Shown: positions 47,654 to 55,481 of the stretch, piece after piece
Layout of the letters: every line of letters starts with the position of its first letter
Numbering within the stretch: the first letter of the stretch is position 1
Assembly (NCBI GenBank): GCA_016711435.1
Contig: JADJSY010000088.1
Location: 62,001 to 126,000 of the forward strand
Direction: 5' to 3'
Length of the DNA: 64,000 nucleotides
From: Lewinellaceae bacterium
GTDB taxonomy: Bacteria; Bacteroidota; Bacteroidia; Chitinophagales; Saprospiraceae
Translations under genes and position numbers: made by a program
The notes under the pieces: generated by a model
Told to the model about the DNA's origin: nothing
The model's database searches: none
Seen by the model: the letters and a program-made list of their open reading frames with translations, nothing else

Positions 47654-49288
47654 CTATTCCACCACCTCCACAAATCCAAATCGTTCTACATCAAACAATC
47701 CCAAATCCGTCATTTTCAAACTTGGAATGACCGGCAGCGCCAGAAAGGAAAGCACCATGAACGGAGCGCGCAGCGTGCAACCCAAAACATCTTTTGTCCA
47801 GGCATCCAGTTCGGCATATTCCCGGGCCAGGGTATAACCGTCCGATTGGCTCATCAGCCCGGCAATGGGCAAGGCCAGTACACGGGCATTGCCGGCTTCG
47901 TCTGACGCGCTGATGCCGCCTTTGGCAGCAATAACGGCATTGACAGCCGCGCACAATGCCTCGTCGCTGGTACCGACAGCAACAATATTATGCGAATCGT
48001 GGGCGACACTGCTGGCCAAAGCGCCCTCTTTCAACCCAAAACCACGCACAAAACCCAAGGCTGGCTTGGCGTCGGGCGTGTAGCGATTGACGACCGTGAT
48101 TTTCAAAATATCACGCGCCGGATCGCTGAGGATACATCCGTCAGCCACCTGTAACAACTCTGATGCTGCACCTGTTACAATTTGCCCGTCGAGCGCCTCG
48201 ATCACCCGGCACTGCACTTCAGAAGCGTTTGATTTTAAACGAAAAGCATCCCGTTTTTTGGAATGGGCTGTAAATTGATTCGGAGCGGCGGACAATAAGC
48301 GCGGCAACAGACTTTCCCCTTCCGCAGCGACCTGCACGCCATCGATCCAGGTCTCCTGCACCCGGAAATCGCGCAAATCATCCACTTTGATAAAATCAGC
48401 CGGATCGCCTTCCCGAAGCAGTCCGACCGGCAAACCATAATGTAAAACAGGATTCACACAGGCTGCCCGCAGGGTATCAAAAAAGTCGCAGCCATACGCA
48501 ATCGCGCGGGCCGCCAGTTCATTGATATGCCCCTGCACGAGGTCGTCGGGGTGTTTGTCGTCGCTGCAAAACATTATTTGCTCCGGGAATTCTTTTAACA
48601 GCGGCCACAATGCATCAAAATTGCGGGCCGCACTACCCTCCCGGATCAAAATTTTCACACCGAGCTGCGCCTTTTCAAGGCCTTCCTCATACGTGAAACA
48701 CTCGTGGTCCGTACTGATACCGGCAGCGAAATACCGGCGGGCGTCTTCGCCCCGCAAACCGGGCGCATGTCCGTCTACCGGCTTGCCCAGCCGTTTCGCA
48801 GCGGCTATTTTGGCCATTACTTCTGCGTCATTAAACAGCACACCCGGAAAATTCATCATTTCGGATAAATAGCCGATACCCGGATGCTCCAACAGTTTTT
48901 CCACCGCCGCTGCATCCATCACCGCACCGGCTGTCTCAAAAGTAGTGGCAGGCACACAGGAAGGCGCGCCGAAACAGAACTTGACAGGTACCCGCGCCGC
49001 ATCTTCCAGCATATACATAACACCTTCATTTCCAAGCACATTGGCAATTTCATGCGGGTCTGAAACGGTGGCTACCGTACCATGAACCACTGCCATTCGG
49101 GCAAATTCGGCAGGCGGCAACATACTGCTTTCGATATGCACATGCGCATCTACAAAACCGGGCAAAATAAAACCTGCCGTCTGTGGCGCGCTATCCAATT
49201 CCAGGATTTGCCGGATGCGGCCGTTTTCCACAAGAATTTCTGCCGGATAAACGCGGCGCTGGTGCAGGTCGACAAGGTGTGCGATCAT
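47654..49288 (-). CDS. ade: Adenine deaminase
   Basis: The enzyme converts adenine to hypoxanthine in purine salvage. The amidohydrolase metal motif is GFVDAHVHIESSMLPP, followed by HGTVATVSDPHEIANV, HAPGLRG, ISTDHECF and FCSDDKHPDDL. The C-terminal ADE domain has SVAHDSHNIVAVGT. The ATG at 49288 gives 544 residues, normal for the family. The open frame extends upstream only through a CTCACTTCTCAC repeat and a GC-rich tract, which are not coding. It is a monocistronic minus-strand gene. Confidence 0.94.
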   Translation of the reverse strand: MIAHLVDLHQRRVYPAEILVENGRIRQILELDSAPQTAGFILPGFVDAHVHIESSMLPPAEFARMAVVHGTVATVSDPHEIANVLGNEGVMYMLEDAARVPVKFCFGAPSCVPATTFETAGAVMDAAAVEKLLEHPGIGYLSEMMNFPGVLFNDAEVMAKIAAAKRLGKPVDGHAPGLRGEDARRYFAAGISTDHECFTYEEGLEKAQLGVKILIREGSAARNFDALWPLLKEFPEQIMFCSDDKHPDDLVQGHINELAARAIAYGCDFFDTLRAACVNPVLHYGLPVGLLREGDPADFIKVDDLRDFRVQETWIDGVQVAAEGESLLPRLLSAAPNQFTAHSKKRDAFRLKSNASEVQCRVIEALDGQIVTGAASELLQVADGCILSDPARDILKITVVNRYTPDAKPALGFVRGFGLKEGALASSVAHDSHNIVAVGTSDEALCAAVNAVIAAKGGISASDEAGNARVLALPIAGLMSQSDGYTLAREYAELDAWTKDVLGCTLRAPFMVLSFLALPVIPSLKMTDLGLFDVERFGFVEVVE

Positions 49289-49330
49289 ATTAGAGGTGAG
49301 AAGTGAGAGAGTGAGAAGTGAGAGAAAAGG
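49289..49330 (-). repeat. CTCACTTCTCAC-type leader directly before ade
   Basis: On the minus strand, CTCTCACTTCTCACTCTCTC ... CACCTCTAAT runs straight into the ATG. The same CACCTCTAAT-ATG arrangement precedes the RND transporter start at 23718. Other CTCACTTCTCAC tracts lie near gene 3' ends at 24.1, 45.5 and 59.1 kb. Confidence 0.7.
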
Positions 49331-49404
49331 GATGACGAAGTTATGAAGTCTTTTGTATGTTAGCGCTGCAAATTTGTTTACCCATGACAATTCCTTTGAT
49401 TCTC

Positions 49405-49490
49405 CTCCGCGGCGGGGGCGGGGGGGAGCACGCGCAGCACCCCGCGCGGCCCCCCCCCCCCGGCGGGGGGCGGGAGGGGGGGGGTTGAGG
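49405..49490. other. Anomalous G/C homopolymer tract
   Basis: Within an otherwise ordinary gap there is a run of G- and C-homopolymers (up to 11 C), unlike any other sequence here. It is partly self-complementary (CCGCGGCGGGGGCGGGGGG against CCCCCCCCCCCGGCGGGGGG). It may be a low-quality assembly segment or a true GC-rich palindrome. The rest of the 49331-49944 gap holds only a hairpin at 49670-49708 (TCAGCCTGGAA / TTCCAGCCTGA) and tandem ATAACTC units near 49722-49744. Confidence 0.6.
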
Positions 49491-49803
49491 GGCGAGCGCA
49501 CTTTCCATGCAGTTGTTTGGGGAGCGTTCTTGAGTTAATGGAGATCAGGCGGAAAGATAGGGAAAAATGCATCTGACCCATTTGCCCTGGATTGCTGGGA
49601 ACATGGTCACAGGTATCAGGGCTATGCAGCAATAACTGATATACATACGGTTGGGGCAGATCAGGTGGTCAGCCTGGAAGAATGCATAATTTTTCCTTTT
49701 CCAGCCTGAAACTCCAATAACTCATAACTCATAACTCATAACTCAAAGATGTAACCTTTTCCCGCGAACCTGTGTCCAGTGCAATATAAGTAGGTGTGCA
49801 AAA

Positions 49804-49811
49804 TTAGTTTT
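49804..49811 (+). promoter_or_regulatory. TAnnTTTG -7 element before the ECF sigma gene
   Basis: TAGTTTTG matches the Bacteroidota -7 consensus exactly. It lies upstream of a leader-repeat copy (49822-49879) and the sigma gene ATG at 49945. No clear -33 TTG partner was found at the usual spacing. Confidence 0.3.
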
Positions 49812-49821
49812 GCTTAAAATA

Positions 49822-49879
49822 TTTGTAAATGCTTGATTCTGAACACTAATAACCAAAACTAATAACGGATAACTACTTA
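49822..49879 (+). repeat. Copy of the recurrent 5' leader repeat, before the ECF sigma gene
   Basis: This plus-strand copy, TTTGTAAATGCTTGATTCTG ... AATAACGGATAACTACTTAC, ends about 65 bases before the ATG at 49945. The gene-relative orientation is as in the other copies. Confidence 0.75.
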
Positions 49880-49944
49880 CCCGCAGGAAACCAGTGGTAC
49901 CGGATACCCGATTTCTAAAAATATCCGGGATACAAACGAAAAAC

Positions 49945-50520
49945 ATGGCAGCGACGCTTTCTGATGACATCTTGATTGAACAGGCCAAAAGTGGCCGGCA
50001 AACGGCATTTGCCATGCTGGTAAAGCGCTATGAACAATACGCGTTCACCCTTGCCCTGCGTTTTGTCAAGAACCGGGAAGACGCGCACGAAGTGGCGCAG
50101 GATGCTTTCCTGCGGGCATTCCGCTACCTGCCCGATTTTCGGGGCGACGCCAAATTTTCCACCTGGCTGTATAAAATTATTTATTCTACTGCTTTAAATT
50201 TTTTGCGCAAACAAAACCCTGATATTCTATCACTTGACGACGAAGACCGGCCCCTGAAATTACCGGATGAAGGTACGCCAGACGCGTATCATGCACTGGA
50301 AAGGGAGGACCGGAACGCTGCCCTGCAACGCGCCATTCACATGCTGTCACCCGATGATTCAGGTATTATCACGCTTTTTTATTTATACGAACATAATCTG
50401 GAAGAAATCTGTCAAATCATGGGAATGACCATGACCAATGCCAAAACTAAACTTTGTCGCGCCCGCCAGCGTTTAAAAGTCATTGTGGAAGGCCAATTCG
50501 CTACCGAAATCGCATACTGA
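49945..50520 (+). CDS. ECF-type RNA polymerase sigma factor
   Basis: The product of about 191 residues has sigma region 2 (NREDAHEVAQDAFLRAFRYL and FSTWLYKIIYSTALNFLRK). Region 4 (YLYEHNLEEICQIMGMTMTN, AKTKLCRARQRLK) binds the -35 element. The ATG at 49945 gives a normal start (MAATLSDDILIEQAKSG). The stop TGA overlaps the region of the next ATG by one base of spacing, so the anti-sigma gene is translationally coupled. The stimulus is unknown. Confidence 0.95.
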   Translation: MAATLSDDILIEQAKSGRQTAFAMLVKRYEQYAFTLALRFVKNREDAHEVAQDAFLRAFRYLPDFRGDAKFSTWLYKIIYSTALNFLRKQNPDILSLDDEDRPLKLPDEGTPDAYHALEREDRNAALQRAIHMLSPDDSGIITLFYLYEHNLEEICQIMGMTMTNAKTKLCRARQRLKVIVEGQFATEIAY

Positions 50521-50521
50521 T

Positions 50522-51049
50522 ATGGAAAATAACTTTTTGCTGACCGAAGACATGCTGTGGGATTATGCCGACGGCTTCCTGCCCCAGGAAGAAAAGATGC
50601 AGGTGGATGCCTACCTGCGCCGGCATCCGGAGCATCAATCCATGCTGGATACCATCCTCGCAGAAAAAAAGGCTTTTGCGGCGCTTCCAATGGATCGCCC
50701 CAAACCCGGCTTTGCAGACCGCGTCATGGCGGCCTGGGTGGCTGAGCAAAGCGCCAATCCGAGCCTTTCAAGTGAAAAAGGCAAAGACTGGATTATTTAC
50801 GGCATCGCTGCTGCCATGGGATTTTTTATACTCCTGCCGATCGTTTTACTGGCAATTTCCGCACCGGCCATCAGCATCGATATGATACCTGCCGAATACA
50901 TACCGCAAACGCCTGTTATTCCCTGGGGAAAATTATTCACCAGCCCGGCCATGCGTTTCGGACTGCCGCTGACGCTCCTGTTTTTTTGTTTCCGGTTTTT
51001 AGATCAATATTTGCAGCAGAAAAAAATGCTTGTCAGGCTACAGGCCTGA
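50522..51049 (+). CDS. Probable membrane anti-sigma factor
   Basis: The 175-residue product has an N-terminal cytoplasmic region with ENNFLLTEDMLWDYADGFLP, a zinc-less anti-sigma-like helical start. Two membrane helices follow (IIYGIAAAMGFFILLPIVLL and MRFGLPLTLLFFCFRFL). Coupling to the ECF gene and the topology support an anti-sigma role. The canonical HxxxCxxC zinc motif is missing. It ends 14 bases before the TonB-domain gene. Confidence 0.7.
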   Translation: MENNFLLTEDMLWDYADGFLPQEEKMQVDAYLRRHPEHQSMLDTILAEKKAFAALPMDRPKPGFADRVMAAWVAEQSANPSLSSEKGKDWIIYGIAAAMGFFILLPIVLLAISAPAISIDMIPAEYIPQTPVIPWGKLFTSPAMRFGLPLTLLFFCFRFLDQYLQQKKMLVRLQA

Positions 51050-51063
51050 TGTAATTGCCGCAC

Positions 51064-51513
51064 ATGGAAAAAGACAGGAAAAAAACGAAATTTATTCATC
51101 AACCGGAATATCCCGGCGGTCCGAAAGAACTGACGAAGTTCATCTACCAGCATCTCCGTTACCCGCAGATTGCGCTGGATGCCAATGTGGAAGGCACAGT
51201 ACTGGTCGAGTATGATATTGATTATCAGGGGAATGTGACAGCCACCCGGGTGTTGCGCGGCGTCGGTTCGGGTTGCGACGAAGAGGCAAGCCGCGTGGTG
51301 CGGCTTTTAAAATTTGACGTGCCCAAAAACAGGGGCCTTCATGTTATTTTCCATCAGAAAGTACGGGTGCAATTCAAAAAACCGAAACCGCAGCCCAAAG
51401 TGGAACAAGCGATGCAAGTGTCGTATACGGTGAGCAGTACGCCGAAAACGGAGCAAAAGGAAGCGCCAAAACCTAAAGAAGAAAAGACTTATACGTACAC
51501 GGTTAATATCTAG
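51064..51513 (+). CDS. TonB C-terminal-domain protein without membrane anchor
   Basis: The 149-residue product contains a TonB-CTD pattern: PGGPKELTKFIYQHLRYP, VEGTVLVEYDIDYQGNVT and GCDEEASRVVRLLKFDVP. TonB proteins normally start with a membrane helix and a Pro-rich linker. Here there is no membrane segment, and a KPKPQP-type tail lies after the domain. Its place behind sigma and anti-sigma genes suggests the three form a regulatory operon. The role, perhaps a regulator or scaffold, is unclear. Confidence 0.78.
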   Translation: MEKDRKKTKFIHQPEYPGGPKELTKFIYQHLRYPQIALDANVEGTVLVEYDIDYQGNVTATRVLRGVGSGCDEEASRVVRLLKFDVPKNRGLHVIFHQKVRVQFKKPKPQPKVEQAMQVSYTVSSTPKTEQKEAPKPKEEKTYTYTVNI

Positions 51514-51652
51514 TGTTTGGTGTTTGGTGTTTAGTGTTTCGGGCGCTCTGCCTTTGGCAACTGTGAGTAGCTTAGGCGGAGCGCCCGAAACACTAAACAC
51601 CAAACACCAAAAGGCAATGCGCCCCAAACACTAAACACCATACACCAAACAC
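51512..51652. repeat. Inverted repeat, 'GTGTTTGGTGTTT' family
   Basis: The arms TAGTGTTTGGTGTTTGGTGT with CGGGCGCTCTGCC and their complement GGCGGAGCGCCCG ... ACACCAAACACC meet around ACTGTGAGTAGC. A further partial unit follows to 51652. It lies between the convergent TonB-domain and lytic transglycosylase genes. Confidence 0.85.
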
Positions 51653-52567
51653 TACTTCGGTACTTTAATTTTATACGTTTTCCCCGCCTTATTCGTGAGT
51701 TTGTTGTCTATCAACCAGGGGTTGTACAGTTTCAACATACGGTAATGCGTTCCGTTCTGGCGCGCAAAATCGCCCCAGTTAGCCACCGGTCCGTTTACTT
51801 CCACGATTTTAAATTCATTTTGAGCCGGATATAAGTGGTCTTTTTCAACCGTGTACTCGTACAATTCCGGGTTTTCCATCACCTCTTTAATGGCTACAAT
51901 GCGGAAAGGATAACGCATCGTTTCATCGGCTGCCAGGTTGAGTTCATAAAAGTTTTTAGCGCGTTGGGTTGCCATTTCTTCGGCTATCCGGCCCGGACCG
52001 CCGTTGTATGCCGCGGCGGCCAGCGTCCAGCTGCCCAGGCGCTCTTTTTCTTTTTTCAGGTATTTACAAGCCGCGCGGGTAGACTTTTCAAGGTGGTAGC
52101 GTTCGTCTACTTCCGCGTTTACTTCCAGGTTGTAACCGTCCGCAGCGCTTTTCATAAACTGCCAGACCCCGCGCGCACCGGCGGGTGAATTCGCATTGGA
52201 AAGCGCACTCTCCGCAACGGCCAGGTATTTCAAATCCTCCGGCACCCCTTCTTCTTTCAGAATGGGTAGAATGGTTGGGAAAAAGGGCGTTCGCGCGTTT
52301 GAGTGCCAGAATCGTTTGAGAATGGAAATACACATTGCGCAGCAACTCCGCATCCAATCGCTGCCGGACATCCCAATTGTCCATCGGGAGCGGTTCCCCG
52401 CAAAAATTAAAATCCTTATCTAAGTTAATAGACCGGACATGCTGCTCCGGGGCCGAAAAGCCGCTGCCATCGCCTCCTTTAAAAGAGGTAAAAAACAAAG
52501 CGCCTACGGCCATCAGGAGCAATACATTGATCACTAACAGGGTGCGGGCATTTTTCATCCATTCCAT
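51652..52567 (-). CDS. Membrane-anchored lytic transglycosylase (MltD/Slt-like), frame broken
   Basis: The first frame has an N-terminal anchor (TLLVINVLLLMAVGALFF) and reads to LALKRANA. The second frame holds the SLT domain: LKYLAVAESALSN with the catalytic Glu, GARGVWQFM, and AAAAYNGGPGRI. It is followed by a LysM-like C-terminus (NPWLIDNKLTNKAGKTYKI). One base too many in the CCCTTTTT run near 52286 separates them. Joined, the protein has about 304 residues. It would cleave peptidoglycan glycan strands in the periplasm. A leader-repeat copy precedes the start. Confidence 0.85.
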
Positions 52568-52589
52568 AATCAAAGGCGTTTAAAATAGG

Positions 52590-52675
52590 AAGTTATCCGT
52601 TATTAGTTAGTGGTTATCAGTGTTGATAATCAAGCAATTGCAAAGAATTTAATCTAAGTTATTTTGCCTGATATA
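52590..52675 (-). repeat. Copy of the recurrent 5' leader repeat, before the transglycosylase gene
   Basis: This full-length copy lies about 20 bases upstream of the ATG, with the same distal tail as the copy at 25163-25250. Confidence 0.8.
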
Positions 52676-52730
52676 CTGAATATGTAACAAAGGTAACGAA
52701 AAACGCCGCAGAATTGTGTGTCACACCGCA

Positions 52731-52820
52731 CACTACTGGACATTTCATTCTACAGTGGTCAGACCTATAAGGTTTTAAAAACCTTATAGGTCTCGTTCCA
52801 CGAAAATGTCCAGTAGTGTG
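52731..52820. repeat. Nested inverted repeat, 'ACTGGACATTTT' family, copy 2
   Basis: It has the same nested architecture as 18982-19070: outer CACTACTGGACATTTC / GAAAATGTCCAGTAGTG and the inner AGACCTATAAGG palindrome. It lies at the 3' end of the patatin gene. Confidence 0.9.
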
Positions 52821-54071
52821 TCACACCGTTAATGTGTCCATCAATTTTTGACGCATTGCCTTCTGCTCTGCCCAATTGAAGTGCTGTAAAAATGCTCCGG
52901 CAGCCCGCGCGCCCCGCACAAAAAGATCGAGTTTATCTTCATCAGAGATGCTGAAATCCAGCCAGTTGTAGTCGCCGGAATCAATCATGCCTACAAAACT
53001 ATTGAGTTCAGGATGTTGCACAAAAAAGTCGTTGTCGTGAAATGACATCATGGAACCGAGCATGGCTCCTGCAAACCCGCCGAAGGAATCGCAACTGTTG
53101 TAGCTGTCCCGGTCGATGCCGATTTTGATACCAAACACCGGTGCGTCGGGCCGCTGTTCGGGCTGATAAAAAAGCCCGATCGGGAAATTGGACATGGAAC
53201 CGCCGTCTACAAAGTACACTTCCGGTGGGACTGCTCCCCGGTAATTGACCGTTGCGGCCCATTGAGCGCGTGCAGAGTCCGAATCAATTAAACCCTTGAC
53301 AATGAACGGATAAAAGAAAACCGGCACGCTCATGCTGGCTCGCACAAAATCGGCCGGACTGGCCATTTCAGGATCGGCCCAGTACAAGTGGGCCATATCC
53401 GGCAAAGCCACTTTAGTGCCGGTGGTAACATCGGCGGTAACAACAGAAATGCGTCGCCAGCGCTCGGGCAGACATGGTTCGCCTGTTTCAAGATAGTGTA
53501 TACCTGGCGGCGCGATACTGCGCAACTCGTACAAATCACGCAGCGTCCGGACACCGCGTTCCAGGAGCAATTCGCGCATCCATTCCGTAAAATGTTCGCC
53601 CGGGCAAAGACCGTAATGATCCTGTAGGTCATCGAGCACCTTGGCGGTCAGCCGCGCTTTTTTGCCTTTGCGGACTTCCGGGTCGAGCATGGCATCTACA
53701 AATTTGCGAATTTCCTTGTCGCCATCTACAAAGTCATAAAAATCTTTTCCAGCCACTTTTTCTATCAGCCATTCGCTTTTTGCTTGTGCGATGGGGCCGC
53801 CGCCGGCTAGCAACATGGCCACGATACTCCCTGCGGAAGTGCCCGCCGCCCGCAGAAACCGGATATCCATTTGTTCCAATACATACAAATAACCCAGCAG
53901 CGCCACGCCCAGCGTACCGCCGCCTTCCATCACCACATCCACGTACTGGTTCCCGGCTTCGTCCTGAATATCGGAAATGCGCCACACCTCGGCTGCATCG
54001 GCATGCATCTGGCGCAGGTTGGCAATAATAGACATCACTTCAGGATGTCCGGTATAATTACTGATTTCCAT
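52821..54071 (-). CDS. Patatin-like phospholipase
   Basis: The 416-residue protein has the patatin catalytic dyad: GTSAGS with the nucleophile Ser, and VDGGSMSNFP with the Asp. The oxyanion loop VVMEGGGTLGVALLG precedes them. No signal peptide is present, unlike many effector phospholipases, so it is likely cytoplasmic or peripheral. It probably hydrolyses phospholipid acyl chains. It is a single minus-strand gene bordered by a nested inverted repeat. Confidence 0.92.
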   Translation of the reverse strand: MEISNYTGHPEVMSIIANLRQMHADAAEVWRISDIQDEAGNQYVDVVMEGGGTLGVALLGYLYVLEQMDIRFLRAAGTSAGSIVAMLLAGGGPIAQAKSEWLIEKVAGKDFYDFVDGDKEIRKFVDAMLDPEVRKGKKARLTAKVLDDLQDHYGLCPGEHFTEWMRELLLERGVRTLRDLYELRSIAPPGIHYLETGEPCLPERWRRISVVTADVTTGTKVALPDMAHLYWADPEMASPADFVRASMSVPVFFYPFIVKGLIDSDSARAQWAATVNYRGAVPPEVYFVDGGSMSNFPIGLFYQPEQRPDAPVFGIKIGIDRDSYNSCDSFGGFAGAMLGSMMSFHDNDFFVQHPELNSFVGMIDSGDYNWLDFSISDEDKLDLFVRGARAAGAFLQHFNWAEQKAMRQKLMDTLTV

Positions 54072-54212
54072 GATCTGATTTTTTCAGGTAAAACTAAACC
54101 GTTCTACAGGTACAATTATTTGAATTTCAACCAAATGGATTAATTTTTCAACCACAGGTAAATAACGCCTAACAATTTTTTTACGAAAAAAATTAACAGT
54201 ACCTGTGACCTT

Positions 54213-54413
54213 TTAACAATACTCCGTTAGAAAGAGGCTTTTCACAATAACGAAAGCAGCAATAAACAAACATCCTGTACAACACCAAACCAATCGCCTC
54301 CAAACTACCCAAACGAAGGCCATACCAAAACCGATAAGACAGACTGCTCCCAAAGCAGTCGTCAGTACCAGCGAGCCACGCATACCATGAGAACAATACC
54401 CCGCTCCGGGCAA
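54213..54413 (-). CDS. Possible small membrane peptide
   Basis: This short frame of 66 residues could begin at an internal Met giving MRGSLVLTTALGAVCLIGFG. It has two hydrophobic segments joined by RRLVW. The length and helix-loop-helix pattern fit a small membrane protein, but it is rich in Cys and Trp. The opposite strand of the same stretch ends in a terminator, so a non-coding transcript is an equal alternative. There is no other support. Confidence 0.2.
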   Translation of the reverse strand: MPGAGYCSHGMRGSLVLTTALGAVCLIGFGMAFVWVVWRRLVWCCTGCLFIAAFVIVKSLFLTEYC

Positions 54414-54432
54414 CCGGGCGGGGTTGTTTTTT
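54398..54432 (+). terminator. Intrinsic terminator of an unidentified plus-strand transcript
   Basis: ACCCCGC-T-CCGG pairs with CCGG-GCGGGGT across a GCAA loop and is followed by TGTTTTTT. No plus-strand gene ends here, so it may close a small RNA arising in 54150-54390 or be an isolated element. Confidence 0.6.
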
Positions 54433-54444
54433 GACCTGCCTTAC

Positions 54445-54616
54445 GGGGTTGTGTCAAAAGTCTTTAGAGAAGGAATCCGTTATTTCGCACCAAATTATTG
54501 TCGCCAAACGCATGTGAAATTTGACAACTTTTAAAAGTTGTCGGAACCAGTCCCCCCAAACATTATTGGGTACTCTTTGGCTAAATTTTCAAAGGCCAGG
54601 CTTTTGGCACAACCCC
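54445..54616. repeat. Nested inverted repeat upstream of nth
   Basis: The outer arms GGGGTTGTGTCAAAAG (54445) and CTTTTGGCACAACCCC (54601) enclose a perfect palindrome GACAACTTTTAAAAGTTGTC (54523-54542). The architecture is the same nested type as the elements at 18982 and 52731, but the sequence is unrelated. Confidence 0.85.
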
Positions 54617-54647
54617 AAACGATGATAAACTTGATGGATAAGCGCTG

Positions 54648-54655
54648 TACTTTTG
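54648..54655 (+). promoter_or_regulatory. Candidate -7 box of the nth promoter
   Basis: TACTTTTG matches TAnnTTTG exactly, 29 bases upstream of the nth ATG. A TTG lies at 54631-54633, but the spacing of 14 is shorter than usual. Confidence 0.45.
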
Positions 54656-54684
54656 CCTCTTAGAAAAGGAACTTCCCAAATGTT

Positions 54685-55344
54685 ATGGCAAAAAAAACGG
54701 CGGCGCCCAAAAAACGCATCTCTGCTCAACTGAAACAAAAAGCGGCAGATATTGCAAACATCCTCGAAACATTATACCCGGAAACGCCCATTCCGCTGCG
54801 GCATGAAGACCCCTATACTTTGCTGGTGGCAGTGGTGTTGTCGGCCCAGTGCACCGACGAACGGGTCAATCAGATCACGCCGCATTTGTTTGCGAAAGCC
54901 GATCATCCGGCGGCTATGATACAATTGACCGTTGAGGAAATCAGAGAGATTATCAAACCCTGCGGCCTTTCACCTGCCAAGTCAAAAGCCATTTGGGAAC
55001 TCTCCAGAATCATTGTGGAGCAACACGGCGGACAGGTACCCCAAACTTTTGAAGCGCTCGAAGCCCTGCCCGGAGTGGGCCACAAAACAGCGTCCGTAGT
55101 CATGTCGCAGGCTTTCGGCTTTCCCGCCTTCCCGGTCGACACGCATATCCACCGCCTGGCTGCCCGCTGGGGATTGAGCAGCGGTAAAAATGTGGAACAA
55201 ACAGAGCGCGACCTCAAAGCCCTTTTCCCCGAACACACCTGGAATAAACTGCACCTGCAAATCATCTTTTTCGGCAGGCAATACTGCCCGGCGCGCGGCC
55301 ACAAGGCGGAAGCGTGTCCTATTTGCGGGAAATACCAGAAGTGA
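54685..55344 (+). CDS. nth: Endonuclease III
   Basis: The 219-residue DNA glycosylase/AP lyase removes oxidised pyrimidines. The HhH catalytic Lys is in LPGVGHKTASVV and the catalytic Asp in FPVDTHIHRLAARW. The iron-sulfur loop is atypical: cysteines appear as QYC, AEAC and PIC, but the canonical fourth Cys is missing because the protein ends at GKYQK. The cluster may therefore be altered or absent. It is followed by pstS after about 140 bases. Confidence 0.93.
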   Translation: MAKKTAAPKKRISAQLKQKAADIANILETLYPETPIPLRHEDPYTLLVAVVLSAQCTDERVNQITPHLFAKADHPAAMIQLTVEEIREIIKPCGLSPAKSKAIWELSRIIVEQHGGQVPQTFEALEALPGVGHKTASVVMSQAFGFPAFPVDTHIHRLAARWGLSSGKNVEQTERDLKALFPEHTWNKLHLQIIFFGRQYCPARGHKAEACPICGKYQK

Positions 55345-55481
55345 GCGGGAATTTCACACAACAGGAGATTTTCCTACCAAATCAAAGTTCTCCATACTGG
55401 ACGGAAGTAACGTAAAACTTAACCCAAACGTAAACATCCCATTCCTCCTTCCCATCTGCAACACTGCTATCTTGTGGAAAA

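Noticed and set aside
18982..52820. Insertion sequences as source of the inverted repeats
   Set aside because: No transposase gene or characteristic terminal-repeat/target-duplication pair could be identified; elements are too short to be complete IS.
54193..54396. Second small minus-strand frame overlapping the hydrophobic peptide
   Set aside because: It is in another frame, lacks coherent helices, and has no start support.
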